From: WTAW01 sp050124775 | GTDB taxonomy: Bacteria > Acidobacteriota > Aminicenantia > Aminicenantales > Aminicenantaceae | DNA: 5,477 nucleotides | Reading direction: 5' to 3' | Assembly: GCA_050124775.1 (NCBI GenBank) | Contig: JASFEP010000317.1 | Location: 1 to 5,477 of the forward strand | Shown: piece after piece, positions 1-5,477 of the stretch | How the letters are laid out: each line of letters starts with the position of its first letter | Position numbering within the stretch: position 1 is the first letter of the stretch | The notes under the pieces: generated by a model | The model's database searches: none | Seen by the model: only the letters and a program-made list of their open reading frames with translations | What the model was told of the DNA's origin: nothing | Program-made: the position numbers and the translations under genes

Positions 1-47
1 CATATGGCGCAGTGAAGGGTTGGCCAAGATTGTTCCGCAGAAAGCCC
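1..47. other. Downstream flank of the cluster, nothing recognisable
   Basis: This is the short stretch after the TAG stop of the last gene. There is no stem followed by a T-run on the minus strand, so a terminator is not shown here. An ATG on the minus strand occupies positions 3-1 but lacks a nearby Shine-Dalgarno site, so a following gene cannot be claimed. Confidence 0.4.
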
Positions 48-938
48 CTAAGGCCGCTTGAGTTTACTTAGCGATTCCTTGAGCCACCGGACATATTCGG
101 GCCGCTGGTTCAGGCTTTCGACACGGAAGACTCTAATGCCCGCCAGCTTGCCTTGGTTGACTTTTGCAACGAAGAAATCCATCAATCCTTTGAACTCCTG
201 TTCGGTCAGCCATCGGCCTTCACTGCCTGCAGACAGGTACAGAGATCCCAGAATCGGCTTTCCCTGGAACTTCTCCAGCGCCTTGTCGAGAAGCGCCTCG
301 TGGTTTTGAATCAGTGTCGTGTCATAAAAACTGAAGATGATCGCGTCGATGTCAAATTCATAGGGCATGTCCATATCCCTGCGCGGATAACAGGGAACCC
401 AGATGGCCAGCCTCGGATTGATCTCTTTGGCTTTGGCGATGATCTGGCGAAATTCCTCCGCGGAATGACCTCCCTTGTCTGTTTCCTCTGTCTCTTCGTA
501 AAAGTCGTTCAGGTACAAACCGATGATTTCCTTGTGATCGAGCGATAATTCGGCGATCCATGCCGCATGCCGCATGGCGTCATCGAACGACCATCCCCAA
601 ATCCCTCTCTCGATCTTGGCGATGATGTACTTGATTCCCGGTGTTTTCATATGCCTGTACATCAGAGTATCTTCAAGCTTCATTTTTCCGTCGTAGGGTT
701 TGTCGTGAGTCCACACCGTGTTGAACCCGATTTCCTTAACCATCGGAGCGATGTCCACCGAATCGTCATGCTCCCAGACAGAGATCAGCGGTTCAGTAGG
801 AAAGTCGATCTGATCAGATGTAAATACCGAAAGCACGCATATCATCGAAATAACTATCCCTAAAAGTGCAATATGCAAAAGGCACCGCACTAAGACAGAC
901 CGGCTTGGGAAATGCGTTATGTGCTTATAAGTATTCAT
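48..938 (-). CDS. Unknown membrane-anchored or exported protein, probable (beta/alpha)8 barrel
   Basis: I do not recognise a named family for this 296-residue product. Residues 16-39 form one hydrophobic segment after a basic N-terminus, so it is a signal anchor or an uncleaved or cleaved signal peptide; no lipobox is evident. The rest reads as eight alternating strand/helix units, with strand cores near 51-56 (LISVWE), 73-77 (NTVWT), 104-110 (YIIAKIE), 138-145 (IIGLYLND), 177-182 (LAIWVP), 199-206 (AIIFSFYD), 229-236 (ILGSLYLS) and 267-274 (GIRVFRVE). This is the pattern of a TIM barrel. Acidic residues close several strands: Glu110, Asp145 with Glu148 and Glu149, Asp206 and Glu274. These are the places where glycoside hydrolases of this fold carry catalytic carboxylates. 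The start is fixed by AAGGAGGG six bases upstream. It follows GH116 by 54 bases on the same strand and is probably co-transcribed. A glycosidase or a glycan-binding role is inferred from fold pattern and context only. Confidence 0.85.
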   Translation of the reverse strand: MNTYKHITHFPSRSVLVRCLLHIALLGIVISMICVLSVFTSDQIDFPTEPLISVWEHDDSVDIAPMVKEIGFNTVWTHDKPYDGKMKLEDTLMYRHMKTPGIKYIIAKIERGIWGWSFDDAMRHAAWIAELSLDHKEIIGLYLNDFYEETEETDKGGHSAEEFRQIIAKAKEINPRLAIWVPCYPRRDMDMPYEFDIDAIIFSFYDTTLIQNHEALLDKALEKFQGKPILGSLYLSAGSEGRWLTEQEFKGLMDFFVAKVNQGKLAGIRVFRVESLNQRPEYVRWLKESLSKLKRP

Positions 939-944
939 CTTTAG

Positions 945-952
945 CCCTCCTT
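945..952 (-). promoter_or_regulatory. Ribosome binding site of the unknown barrel-like gene
   Basis: On the minus strand this reads AAGGAGGG, six bases before the ATG at 938. It is the strongest Shine-Dalgarno match in the window and supports this start and the full N-terminal hydrophobic segment. Confidence 0.82.
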
Positions 953-958
953 GATAGC

Positions 959-970
959 AAAATCGATTTT
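959..970. repeat. 12-base perfect palindrome between GH116 and the barrel-like gene
   Basis: The sequence AAAATCGATTTT is its own reverse complement. It lies in the 54-base gap, just upstream of the Shine-Dalgarno site of the 48-938 gene. It has no loop, few G/C pairs and no following T-run, so it is not a convincing terminator. It could be an operator half-site pair or a chance palindrome; roughly one perfect 12-base palindrome is expected by chance in a window this size. No nearby promoter with well-spaced -35 and -10 elements was found. Confidence 0.3.
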
Positions 971-992
971 CCCTTCCAGGAATATTATGATT

Positions 993-3743
993 CTATTTCT
1001 TATTTTTCATTTGAGTAAGGGCTTCGTGCACAGCCCAAATGGCCCCGGGACGCATGTACTTCATTGCTCGGAAGAGTTTTTCGCCATATCTTTCATCGGG
1101 ATTATTCCAGACTCCCTCCTCAGGATCATTATAGGCCTCTGGAGTCTTGAAGAAGTAGCCCTGGCCATAGGGGCTGTAAACCATGTGAAAGACTCCGTAG
1201 GTAGCGTGCATCCCCTCTTCGATCATGCCGTGCAGAATACAATTCGAGGCAAAAGCAAATGTTGTCCCCACCCAGACCTCATCCCCTTGCTGGCTGAAGA
1301 GCTGTTGGCCTTGCGCACCCCTGCCGTTAACGGCTCCCATCAATCCACCACCGAAACCCAGCACATTCTTTTCATAAACAGTCTGGAGAGACTTTTTCGC
1401 CTGCTCCAGAGATATAATCCTTTCGTTTCCCCCATCTTCGAGTCCCAAAATCTTGGTGTACCAGAGACCGAAGAGCTGGTCGGCCATGATGTCGTCCATG
1501 GTGGCATCGATGTTGAAATACCCCCCTTCTTCATTCCAGAGACCCTGGAGCGCAATCTTTCCTTTCTCGAACCAATCCCTGTATTTGTGGATCGTTTTTT
1601 GAATGTTTATCAAATCGACTTCCGAGATGCCCATGTTTATCAGATCCTGGCCCATATTCATCGTCGTTTTGAGCGCGGCGAGCCAGAGGATGCTCACGAA
1701 AGCGCTTTCGCCCTTCATCTTCCATGTGTCGTATGTCTGATCGGGAATCCCCTCGTTAAGCGGGATATGGCTTTCGCGGTCACCGAACCTTTTTTCCAAG
1801 GTGTCCAGAGCGATTACAGATGTCCGAAACATTTTTCTGAGAAAATCATAGTCTTTTTCTTTCGAATACAGGAAATCCCTGTAGGCCCGCAGAGGGAATT
1901 TGGGATTCAGGTCCTTCCAGACATTTCCGTTCTGCCAATCGAAGGCGTTGAGAACGGTCCAGGGCCGAAGGCGGGGGGACCCGATGTCATGAGGGATCAT
2001 GCCGAAGACCTTGTTCGTATTCCAATAGTAGTGCATTTTATCTTCCGGGACCTCTCCCGGCATCGCATCGGGATAGAGATAACGTTTATAAGTGGGATCC
2101 TCCCAATCCACGGTCTTGGCAAAAAACAGCATGTTTCCGAGCTCGAGTTCCGGCCAGAGTCCGAGCAAATGCCAGGAGGAATAGGCATCCACATCGAATG
2201 TGCCGTACATCAAGTAATCGATACTTTCCAAATACGTGTGCAGATTTGTAGAGGCATCCCAAAGACTGGTTTCGGCCAAGATGTAGAGCTCGTTGAAGAG
2301 AACCTGCTTGAACCAGTCGGGCAGAGACGCATCCTGGATGATAGTGTTTTGCCAGTCGTCTATAGTTTTCTCCCATTCCTGGTATTTATCGAGTGCCTCA
2401 CACGCGATGGCAAAGGCATTCTCCCCGCTGGTATCGAAATATTCCGTATATTTCTTTCTATACTTCACTCCCTTTTCGAACTCCGCATAGGGAAAATCCC
2501 AGGCCACCACGATCGGAAACTCCTTGCGTTCGCCGGGCTCGAGCATCATTTTTACAGCGATGGCTCCTGCCGCAGCCTCCTTTTTACCGACCGTCCGTGA
2601 ATTCTGAGAATTGAGAAGCGACCCGTCTTTGGAGAAAGGCTGCCAAACCTCAAGGCCTGCGCCCAACGGATCGAAATCCGTCTGGTAATAAACGCTTACC
2701 TGGCCCGGGATCTCTTCGGCTGCGATACACATGCTTCCCAGCATGTCATTTCCCGATCTCAGATCCATGTCTTGCTTACGAAAGACGATCCCCGTTTTTG
2801 TGCTGTCCTGAACGAACTCGTTGAAGTTACCTGTGCTGTTTCTGTCCCAATCGAATCCGGTCGGGATAGCCAGGGTTTTGGTTCTGGCCTGCCAGCCGAC
2901 CATATTCTGCCAGGTGAGCATCACGCTAACTTCTACAGGCTCATTCGAGGGGTTTTCAGCGATCCACTTGAAGACACCCACAGGATAGCTCGTTTCATGG
3001 TAGTTATGCGGAATGACGGGGGAGTATTGTGTCACAGCCAATCGGACCGGAAAATCGCTGTTTGTCTCATAAGAGAATCCGGATTTCGGGAAAAGCGCAT
3101 AGTAAGTCCCCTTCCCTTCAGGATAACTCCAGTTCCAGCTCCGGAGCCTTTCAGACGGCGGAGCATCGGTGGATAGGGTCTTTACGATCGTGTTATCACT
3201 TTTTTTCATATACACATGAAATTGACTGGCCCAGACCGTATCATCCATCATCCAGCCCAGCTTTAGAAACCAGTAACGGAAGTTGCCGCTGATGGTACGC
3301 TCGAAAGCCCCGGAGCCTATGCCCCCCACGGGGCAGGCACTCGCCTCAGCAGTGGCATCGATATTCGAATCCGCTTTGGTATGTCCAAATTCAGTCAGCT
3401 TATGTCCGATGGGCCTGTCGAAAGCGCAGGACGGAAAATTCCCGAGATTGGTCCTTGAGTAATTCAATTGTCCGAGAATATCATTCACGATATCTCTGTC
3501 TCTCTTTAGGCCTTTTCCTCTGGCGGACGAGATCAACCGGTCCATCCGGTCTTCGATTTCCGCTCCCCGATCATCACAGATCCCCTTCTCCATCAACAAC
3601 TGGATATAGCCCTTTCGCATCTGGTTCTTGATATCTTTATCTGACCCGAATGAATCGCTGCCGAAACCGCAAAGCACAAGACAGAGGCAAAGAGCCACTG
3701 GAACGTGATGGTATCTCTTTTTCTTTGTTCCCATTACTTCCAT
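993..3743 (-). CDS. GH116 (GBA2-type) beta-glycosidase, exported
   Basis: The 916-residue product is a glycoside hydrolase of family 116, retaining enzymes that cleave beta-glucosides, including glucosylceramide in animals, and in some members beta-xylosides or beta-GlcNAc. Order of parts: a signal peptide (KKKR then hydrophobic 14-27); a charged, probably helical stretch at about 35-135; the N-terminal beta-sandwich domain opening with PVGGIGSG (138-145); and the (alpha/alpha)6 catalytic domain from about 440. Glu485 in FNELY fits the catalytic nucleophile. Asp672 in DQTYDTW fits the acid/base, by analogy with Glu441 and Asp593 of the Thermoanaerobacterium xylanolyticum enzyme. IPHDIG (583-588) and the C-terminal RAMKYMRP (892-899) match conserved sugar-binding segments. 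The length exceeds the roughly 800 residues of that relative because of the N-terminal stretch and internal insertions. ATG at 3743 is preferred over the ATG nine bases inside because GGGGAG lies six bases upstream of it. It probably acts in the periplasm or at the surface. The substrate is not determined by the sequence. Confidence 0.93.
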   Translation of the reverse strand: MEVMGTKKKRYHHVPVALCLCLVLCGFGSDSFGSDKDIKNQMRKGYIQLLMEKGICDDRGAEIEDRMDRLISSARGKGLKRDRDIVNDILGQLNYSRTNLGNFPSCAFDRPIGHKLTEFGHTKADSNIDATAEASACPVGGIGSGAFERTISGNFRYWFLKLGWMMDDTVWASQFHVYMKKSDNTIVKTLSTDAPPSERLRSWNWSYPEGKGTYYALFPKSGFSYETNSDFPVRLAVTQYSPVIPHNYHETSYPVGVFKWIAENPSNEPVEVSVMLTWQNMVGWQARTKTLAIPTGFDWDRNSTGNFNEFVQDSTKTGIVFRKQDMDLRSGNDMLGSMCIAAEEIPGQVSVYYQTDFDPLGAGLEVWQPFSKDGSLLNSQNSRTVGKKEAAAGAIAVKMMLEPGERKEFPIVVAWDFPYAEFEKGVKYRKKYTEYFDTSGENAFAIACEALDKYQEWEKTIDDWQNTIIQDASLPDWFKQVLFNELYILAETSLWDASTNLHTYLESIDYLMYGTFDVDAYSSWHLLGLWPELELGNMLFFAKTVDWEDPTYKRYLYPDAMPGEVPEDKMHYYWNTNKVFGMIPHDIGSPRLRPWTVLNAFDWQNGNVWKDLNPKFPLRAYRDFLYSKEKDYDFLRKMFRTSVIALDTLEKRFGDRESHIPLNEGIPDQTYDTWKMKGESAFVSILWLAALKTTMNMGQDLINMGISEVDLINIQKTIHKYRDWFEKGKIALQGLWNEEGGYFNIDATMDDIMADQLFGLWYTKILGLEDGGNERIISLEQAKKSLQTVYEKNVLGFGGGLMGAVNGRGAQGQQLFSQQGDEVWVGTTFAFASNCILHGMIEEGMHATYGVFHMVYSPYGQGYFFKTPEAYNDPEEGVWNNPDERYGEKLFRAMKYMRPGAIWAVHEALTQMKNKK

Positions 3744-3749
3744 TCGTTT

Positions 3750-3755
3750 CTCCCC
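3750..3755 (-). promoter_or_regulatory. Ribosome binding site of the GH116 gene
   Basis: On the minus strand this reads GGGGAG, six bases before the ATG at 3743. The second possible start, at 3734, would be 15 bases away, so the first ATG is favoured. The site lies wholly in the 15-base gap after the deacetylase stop codon, which fits translation from a shared message. Confidence 0.75.
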
Positions 3756-3758
3756 TAT

Positions 3759-4622
3759 TTATTCTTTTTTGCGTAACTTCCTGTAATCCGTCAGCACGAT
3801 GCCCCGTTTTTCGATAATCGTTTGAATAATCTTGCTCGTCAGGGCCTCTGTCACAGCAGCCCTGTTGAGGGCCACATCCGGCAGACCTTCGGGATTGATA
3901 TCCACCAGCGCCCTTGCCTCTGGCGTATCGAGACCGGGGTGCACGACCAAGAGCCACAATCCAGATTCTAGCTGTTTCAGCTGCTCGGCAAGGGCTTTTT
4001 TCTTCTCTTTATAGGGGACCTCATAGATACTCATCTGTTGTTCTCCGGATTCTCTCGACAGAGGGAGGTCGTAATCCCGGCAGATATTCAGGACGACTTC
4101 TCGGAGCTCTGGCGTCGATCGGGCCGTATCCATATGTGTGTCGATATACTGAACATCGATCCCTCGCTTGAGTGCCAATTCCATCTGGGCCCGCAGCTCC
4201 CTTTCCACCTCTTCCAATTCGGGGGAGGCCTCTAGAAATGCTTCCGTCGTCGGATAGAAATATCCATTTTCATCCACCAGGCTGAGCACCTCAGTGTAAG
4301 GGAGGACGGGTTTCCATCTGTAATCACGCCATTCGCTGTTCAAAGTGAGGTGCACGCCGATACACCACTCCGGATGCTCCCGACACATGCGCGCCGCCTC
4401 CTCGAACCAGGGCGAGGGCACTATGATAGAAGCACAGGTCAATATGCCCTCTTGAAAATTCTTTGCGACAGCCAGATTGCAGGTATGGGTCATGCCCATA
4501 TCATCCCCCCGGACGATGAGCTCCACAGGTTCTTCTGTTTTTTCAAGAGAAGGTCCACAGGCAATTCCACCCCAAAAAAATACAACCAGGACCACCATAA
4601 GAAGTCGCATCGACTCTTTCAT
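3759..4622 (-). CDS. YdjC/ChbG-family carbohydrate deacetylase, putative lipoprotein
   Basis: The 287-residue product belongs to the YdjC/ChbG family, metal-dependent deacetylases whose best-known member, ChbG, removes an N-acetyl group from chitobiose. Family landmarks are visible: the RGDDMG motif at 38-43, with Asp40 and Asp41 as the likely base and metal ligand; GVHLTL at 89-94, with His91 as a metal ligand; DTHMDT at 161-166, with His163 as the third ligand; and HPG at 228-230 near the C-terminal end of the barrel. The N-terminus has a basic start and a hydrophobic run (about 6-19) ending in GGIAC, so Cys22 is a plausible lipidation site although position -3 is Gly rather than the usual Leu. 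The mature protein would then be membrane-anchored on the outside, unlike cytoplasmic ChbG. The chosen ATG has GAAAGGAG eight bases upstream. The gene follows the transporter by 57 bases and precedes the GH116 gene by only 15. The substrate is unknown; an N- or O-acetylated sugar is inferred. Confidence 0.9.
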   Translation of the reverse strand: MKESMRLLMVVLVVFFWGGIACGPSLEKTEEPVELIVRGDDMGMTHTCNLAVAKNFQEGILTCASIIVPSPWFEEAARMCREHPEWCIGVHLTLNSEWRDYRWKPVLPYTEVLSLVDENGYFYPTTEAFLEASPELEEVERELRAQMELALKRGIDVQYIDTHMDTARSTPELREVVLNICRDYDLPLSRESGEQQMSIYEVPYKEKKKALAEQLKQLESGLWLLVVHPGLDTPEARALVDINPEGLPDVALNRAAVTEALTSKIIQTIIEKRGIVLTDYRKLRKKE

Positions 4623-4630
4623 TCTTCAAA

Positions 4631-4638
4631 CTCCTTTC
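4631..4638 (-). promoter_or_regulatory. Ribosome binding site of the deacetylase gene
   Basis: On the minus strand this reads GAAAGGAG, eight bases before the ATG at 4622. It selects that ATG over the in-frame Met5 codon and keeps the basic n-region of the signal sequence. Confidence 0.8.
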
Positions 4639-4679
4639 TTTTATGAGGGAATTCTGTTCAAAAAACCTGGAGTGAGAGT

Positions 4680-5477
4680 TCAGATGTTTCGATGTTTCTG
4701 ACTCCTCTGAATCCTCAGGATCAAAAACAGAACGCCCATAATCATACTCGCATTGAAAACGGGAATGAACATCGCTTTCTGGATGCTGTATATGTGGGCC
4801 ACTTTACCCGCCAGCCAGGGCGACAACATCCCACCCATCAACGCAATGACAAAGATAATCCCGAAAGCGGTTCCTGTAAAGGAAGGGAAGGCCTCGCCAG
4901 CCATAGCAAGAGTGGTCGGAAATATGGCAGCGAATCCGAGCCCGAGCAAGATCACCCCCGAGGAAGAGAGCTCCTTGGTTGGAGCGGCAACGACCAACAG
5001 TGCCGCTGCTAACGAGAGGAACCCACTCCCCAAGATCAGTGTCTCGTTCCTGATCTTCTTCACGATCCTGCTCGAAAGCAAACGACCGCTCATGATGGCC
5101 CCCCAATAACCGGCCAGAAGAAAAGAGGCAATCATAGGGCTCAAACCGAAATGCTCTTGGAGATATGTGGATATCCAGCCTCCCGCTGTGAATTCATTCC
5201 CGGATTGGAAGAACAGAAGGAATCCGCACAACCATAATAGCGGGTGTTTGATCACGCTTTTCGCCTGCCGGAGAGGAAAGCCCTGCTCATGCTTCGGCCT
5301 GGGAAAGGGAAAACTCAGGAAGAGTAGAAAGGGAATAAGGCCTAAAAATGTGGCGAACAAGAGGATAGGATCGAGTCCGACTCGCTCGAGAAACGCTCCG
5401 ATCAGAAAGGGGACCGTTAGGGCTCCGAACCCGAAAAAAATCCCCAGTATGTTGAGAGCGGCAGCTCTTCTGTCGGC
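4680..5477 (-). CDS. MFS transporter, probable sugar permease (5' end beyond window)
   Basis: This is the C-terminal 265 residues of a major facilitator superfamily permease. The frame stays open to the right edge, upstream of any internal start, so the N-terminal part lies outside the window. About eight hydrophobic segments are visible at fragment residues 8-29, 38-58, 80-96, 115-131, 146-165, 173-190, 201-222 and 235-255. They match TM5-TM12 of a 12-helix permease, with the usual charged central loop at about 59-78 between the two halves. A GRLLSSR segment (131-137) after the second helix of the C-terminal half resembles the MFS motif A repeat. A GLGFAAIFPT segment (179-188) resembles the fucose/glucose-galactose (FHS) type sugar permeases. 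The start of the fragment, RRAAALN followed by a Gly-rich helix, is also typical of that group. The protein would sit in the inner membrane. Its position ahead of a deacetylase and a glycosidase suggests import of the released sugar. The substrate is inferred, and a drug or other solute carrier cannot be excluded. Confidence 0.88.
   Translation of the reverse strand, partial: ADRRAAALNILGIFFGFGALTVPFLIGAFLERVGLDPILLFATFLGLIPFLLFLSFPFPRPKHEQGFPLRQAKSVIKHPLLWLCGFLLFFQSGNEFTAGGWISTYLQEHFGLSPMIASFLLAGYWGAIMSGRLLSSRIVKKIRNETLILGSGFLSLAAALLVVAAPTKELSSSGVILLGLGFAAIFPTTLAMAGEAFPSFTGTAFGIIFVIALMGGMLSPWLAGKVAHIYSIQKAMFIPVFNASMIMGVLFLILRIQRSQKHRNI

Noticed and set aside
20..27. TTGGCCAA palindrome after the last gene, considered as part of a terminator.
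   Set aside because: It is eight bases long with no loop and no T-run on the minus strand.
153..548. Plus-strand open frames antisense to the 296-residue protein gene.
   Set aside because: They are short, overlap each other and a well-supported gene with a strong ribosome binding site, and give no recognisable protein features.
951..2600. A 549-codon open frame on the plus strand, opposite the GH116 gene.
   Set aside because: It lies wholly antisense to a gene with clear family motifs. Its translation shows no recognisable domain. Its start overlaps the Shine-Dalgarno region of the neighbouring minus-strand gene. It is best explained as a shadow of the coding pattern of GH116.
3659..3701. 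Possible lipoprotein signal in GH116, from the Cys-rich hydrophobic leader (Cys19, Cys21, Cys25).
   Set aside because: The residue before each Cys is Leu, which does not fit a lipobox, where Gly, Ala or Ser is expected. An ordinary cleaved signal peptide is more likely.
4630..4673. Possible pairing of ACTCC and GGAGT across the gap before the deacetylase gene, which could hide its ribosome binding site.
   Set aside because: Only about five base pairs are possible, across a loop of more than 30 bases, so the structure would be unstable and is likely due to chance.
4692..5109. Plus-strand open frames of 106 and 118 codons opposite the transporter gene.
   Set aside because: The minus-strand frame shows clear transmembrane helices and MFS motifs. 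The opposite frames are hydrophilic and without features, as expected of shadows.

Overview
The window holds four genes, all on the minus strand. Transcription therefore runs from the right edge to the left: (1) the 3' part of a major-facilitator transporter, cut by the window's right edge; (2) a YdjC/ChbG-type carbohydrate deacetylase with a lipoprotein-like signal; (3) a large exported glycoside hydrolase of family GH116 (bile-acid beta-glucosidase / GBA2 type); and (4) a 296-residue membrane-anchored or exported protein that I cannot assign to a named family but which reads like a single (beta/alpha)8 barrel. The gaps are 57, 15 and 54 bases. Each of the three complete genes has a good Shine-Dalgarno sequence, so they are probably one operon, or at least one functional cluster. 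No RNA gene, CRISPR array, insertion sequence or clear terminator was seen.

Organism: base composition is close to balanced. Three of the four products carry N-terminal export signals, one of them lipoprotein-like, which suits an envelope with a periplasm. The strong Shine-Dalgarno sites (GAAAGGAG, GGGGAG, AAGGAGGG) argue against a typical Bacteroidota genome, where such sites are rare. A free-living, glycan-degrading bacterium of a Planctomycetes-like or candidate-phylum lineage would fit, but no marker gene is present and this is only inference.

How the genes may work together: the GH116 enzyme would remove a beta-linked sugar (glucose, xylose or N-acetylglucosamine are known in the family) outside the cytoplasm. 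The deacetylase would remove an acetyl group from the sugar or oligosaccharide at the membrane. The MFS permease would import the product. The fourth protein may be another carbohydrate-active enzyme or a binding protein. The pairing of a deacetylase of the chitobiose-deacetylase family with GH116 suggests an N-acetylated (GlcNAc-type) substrate, but this is a hypothesis.

Layout: 1-47 short downstream flank with nothing recognisable; 48-938 unknown barrel-like protein; 939-992 gap with a ribosome binding site and a 12-base palindrome; 993-3743 GH116; 3744-3758 gap; 3759-4622 deacetylase; 4623-4679 gap; 4680-5477 transporter fragment.
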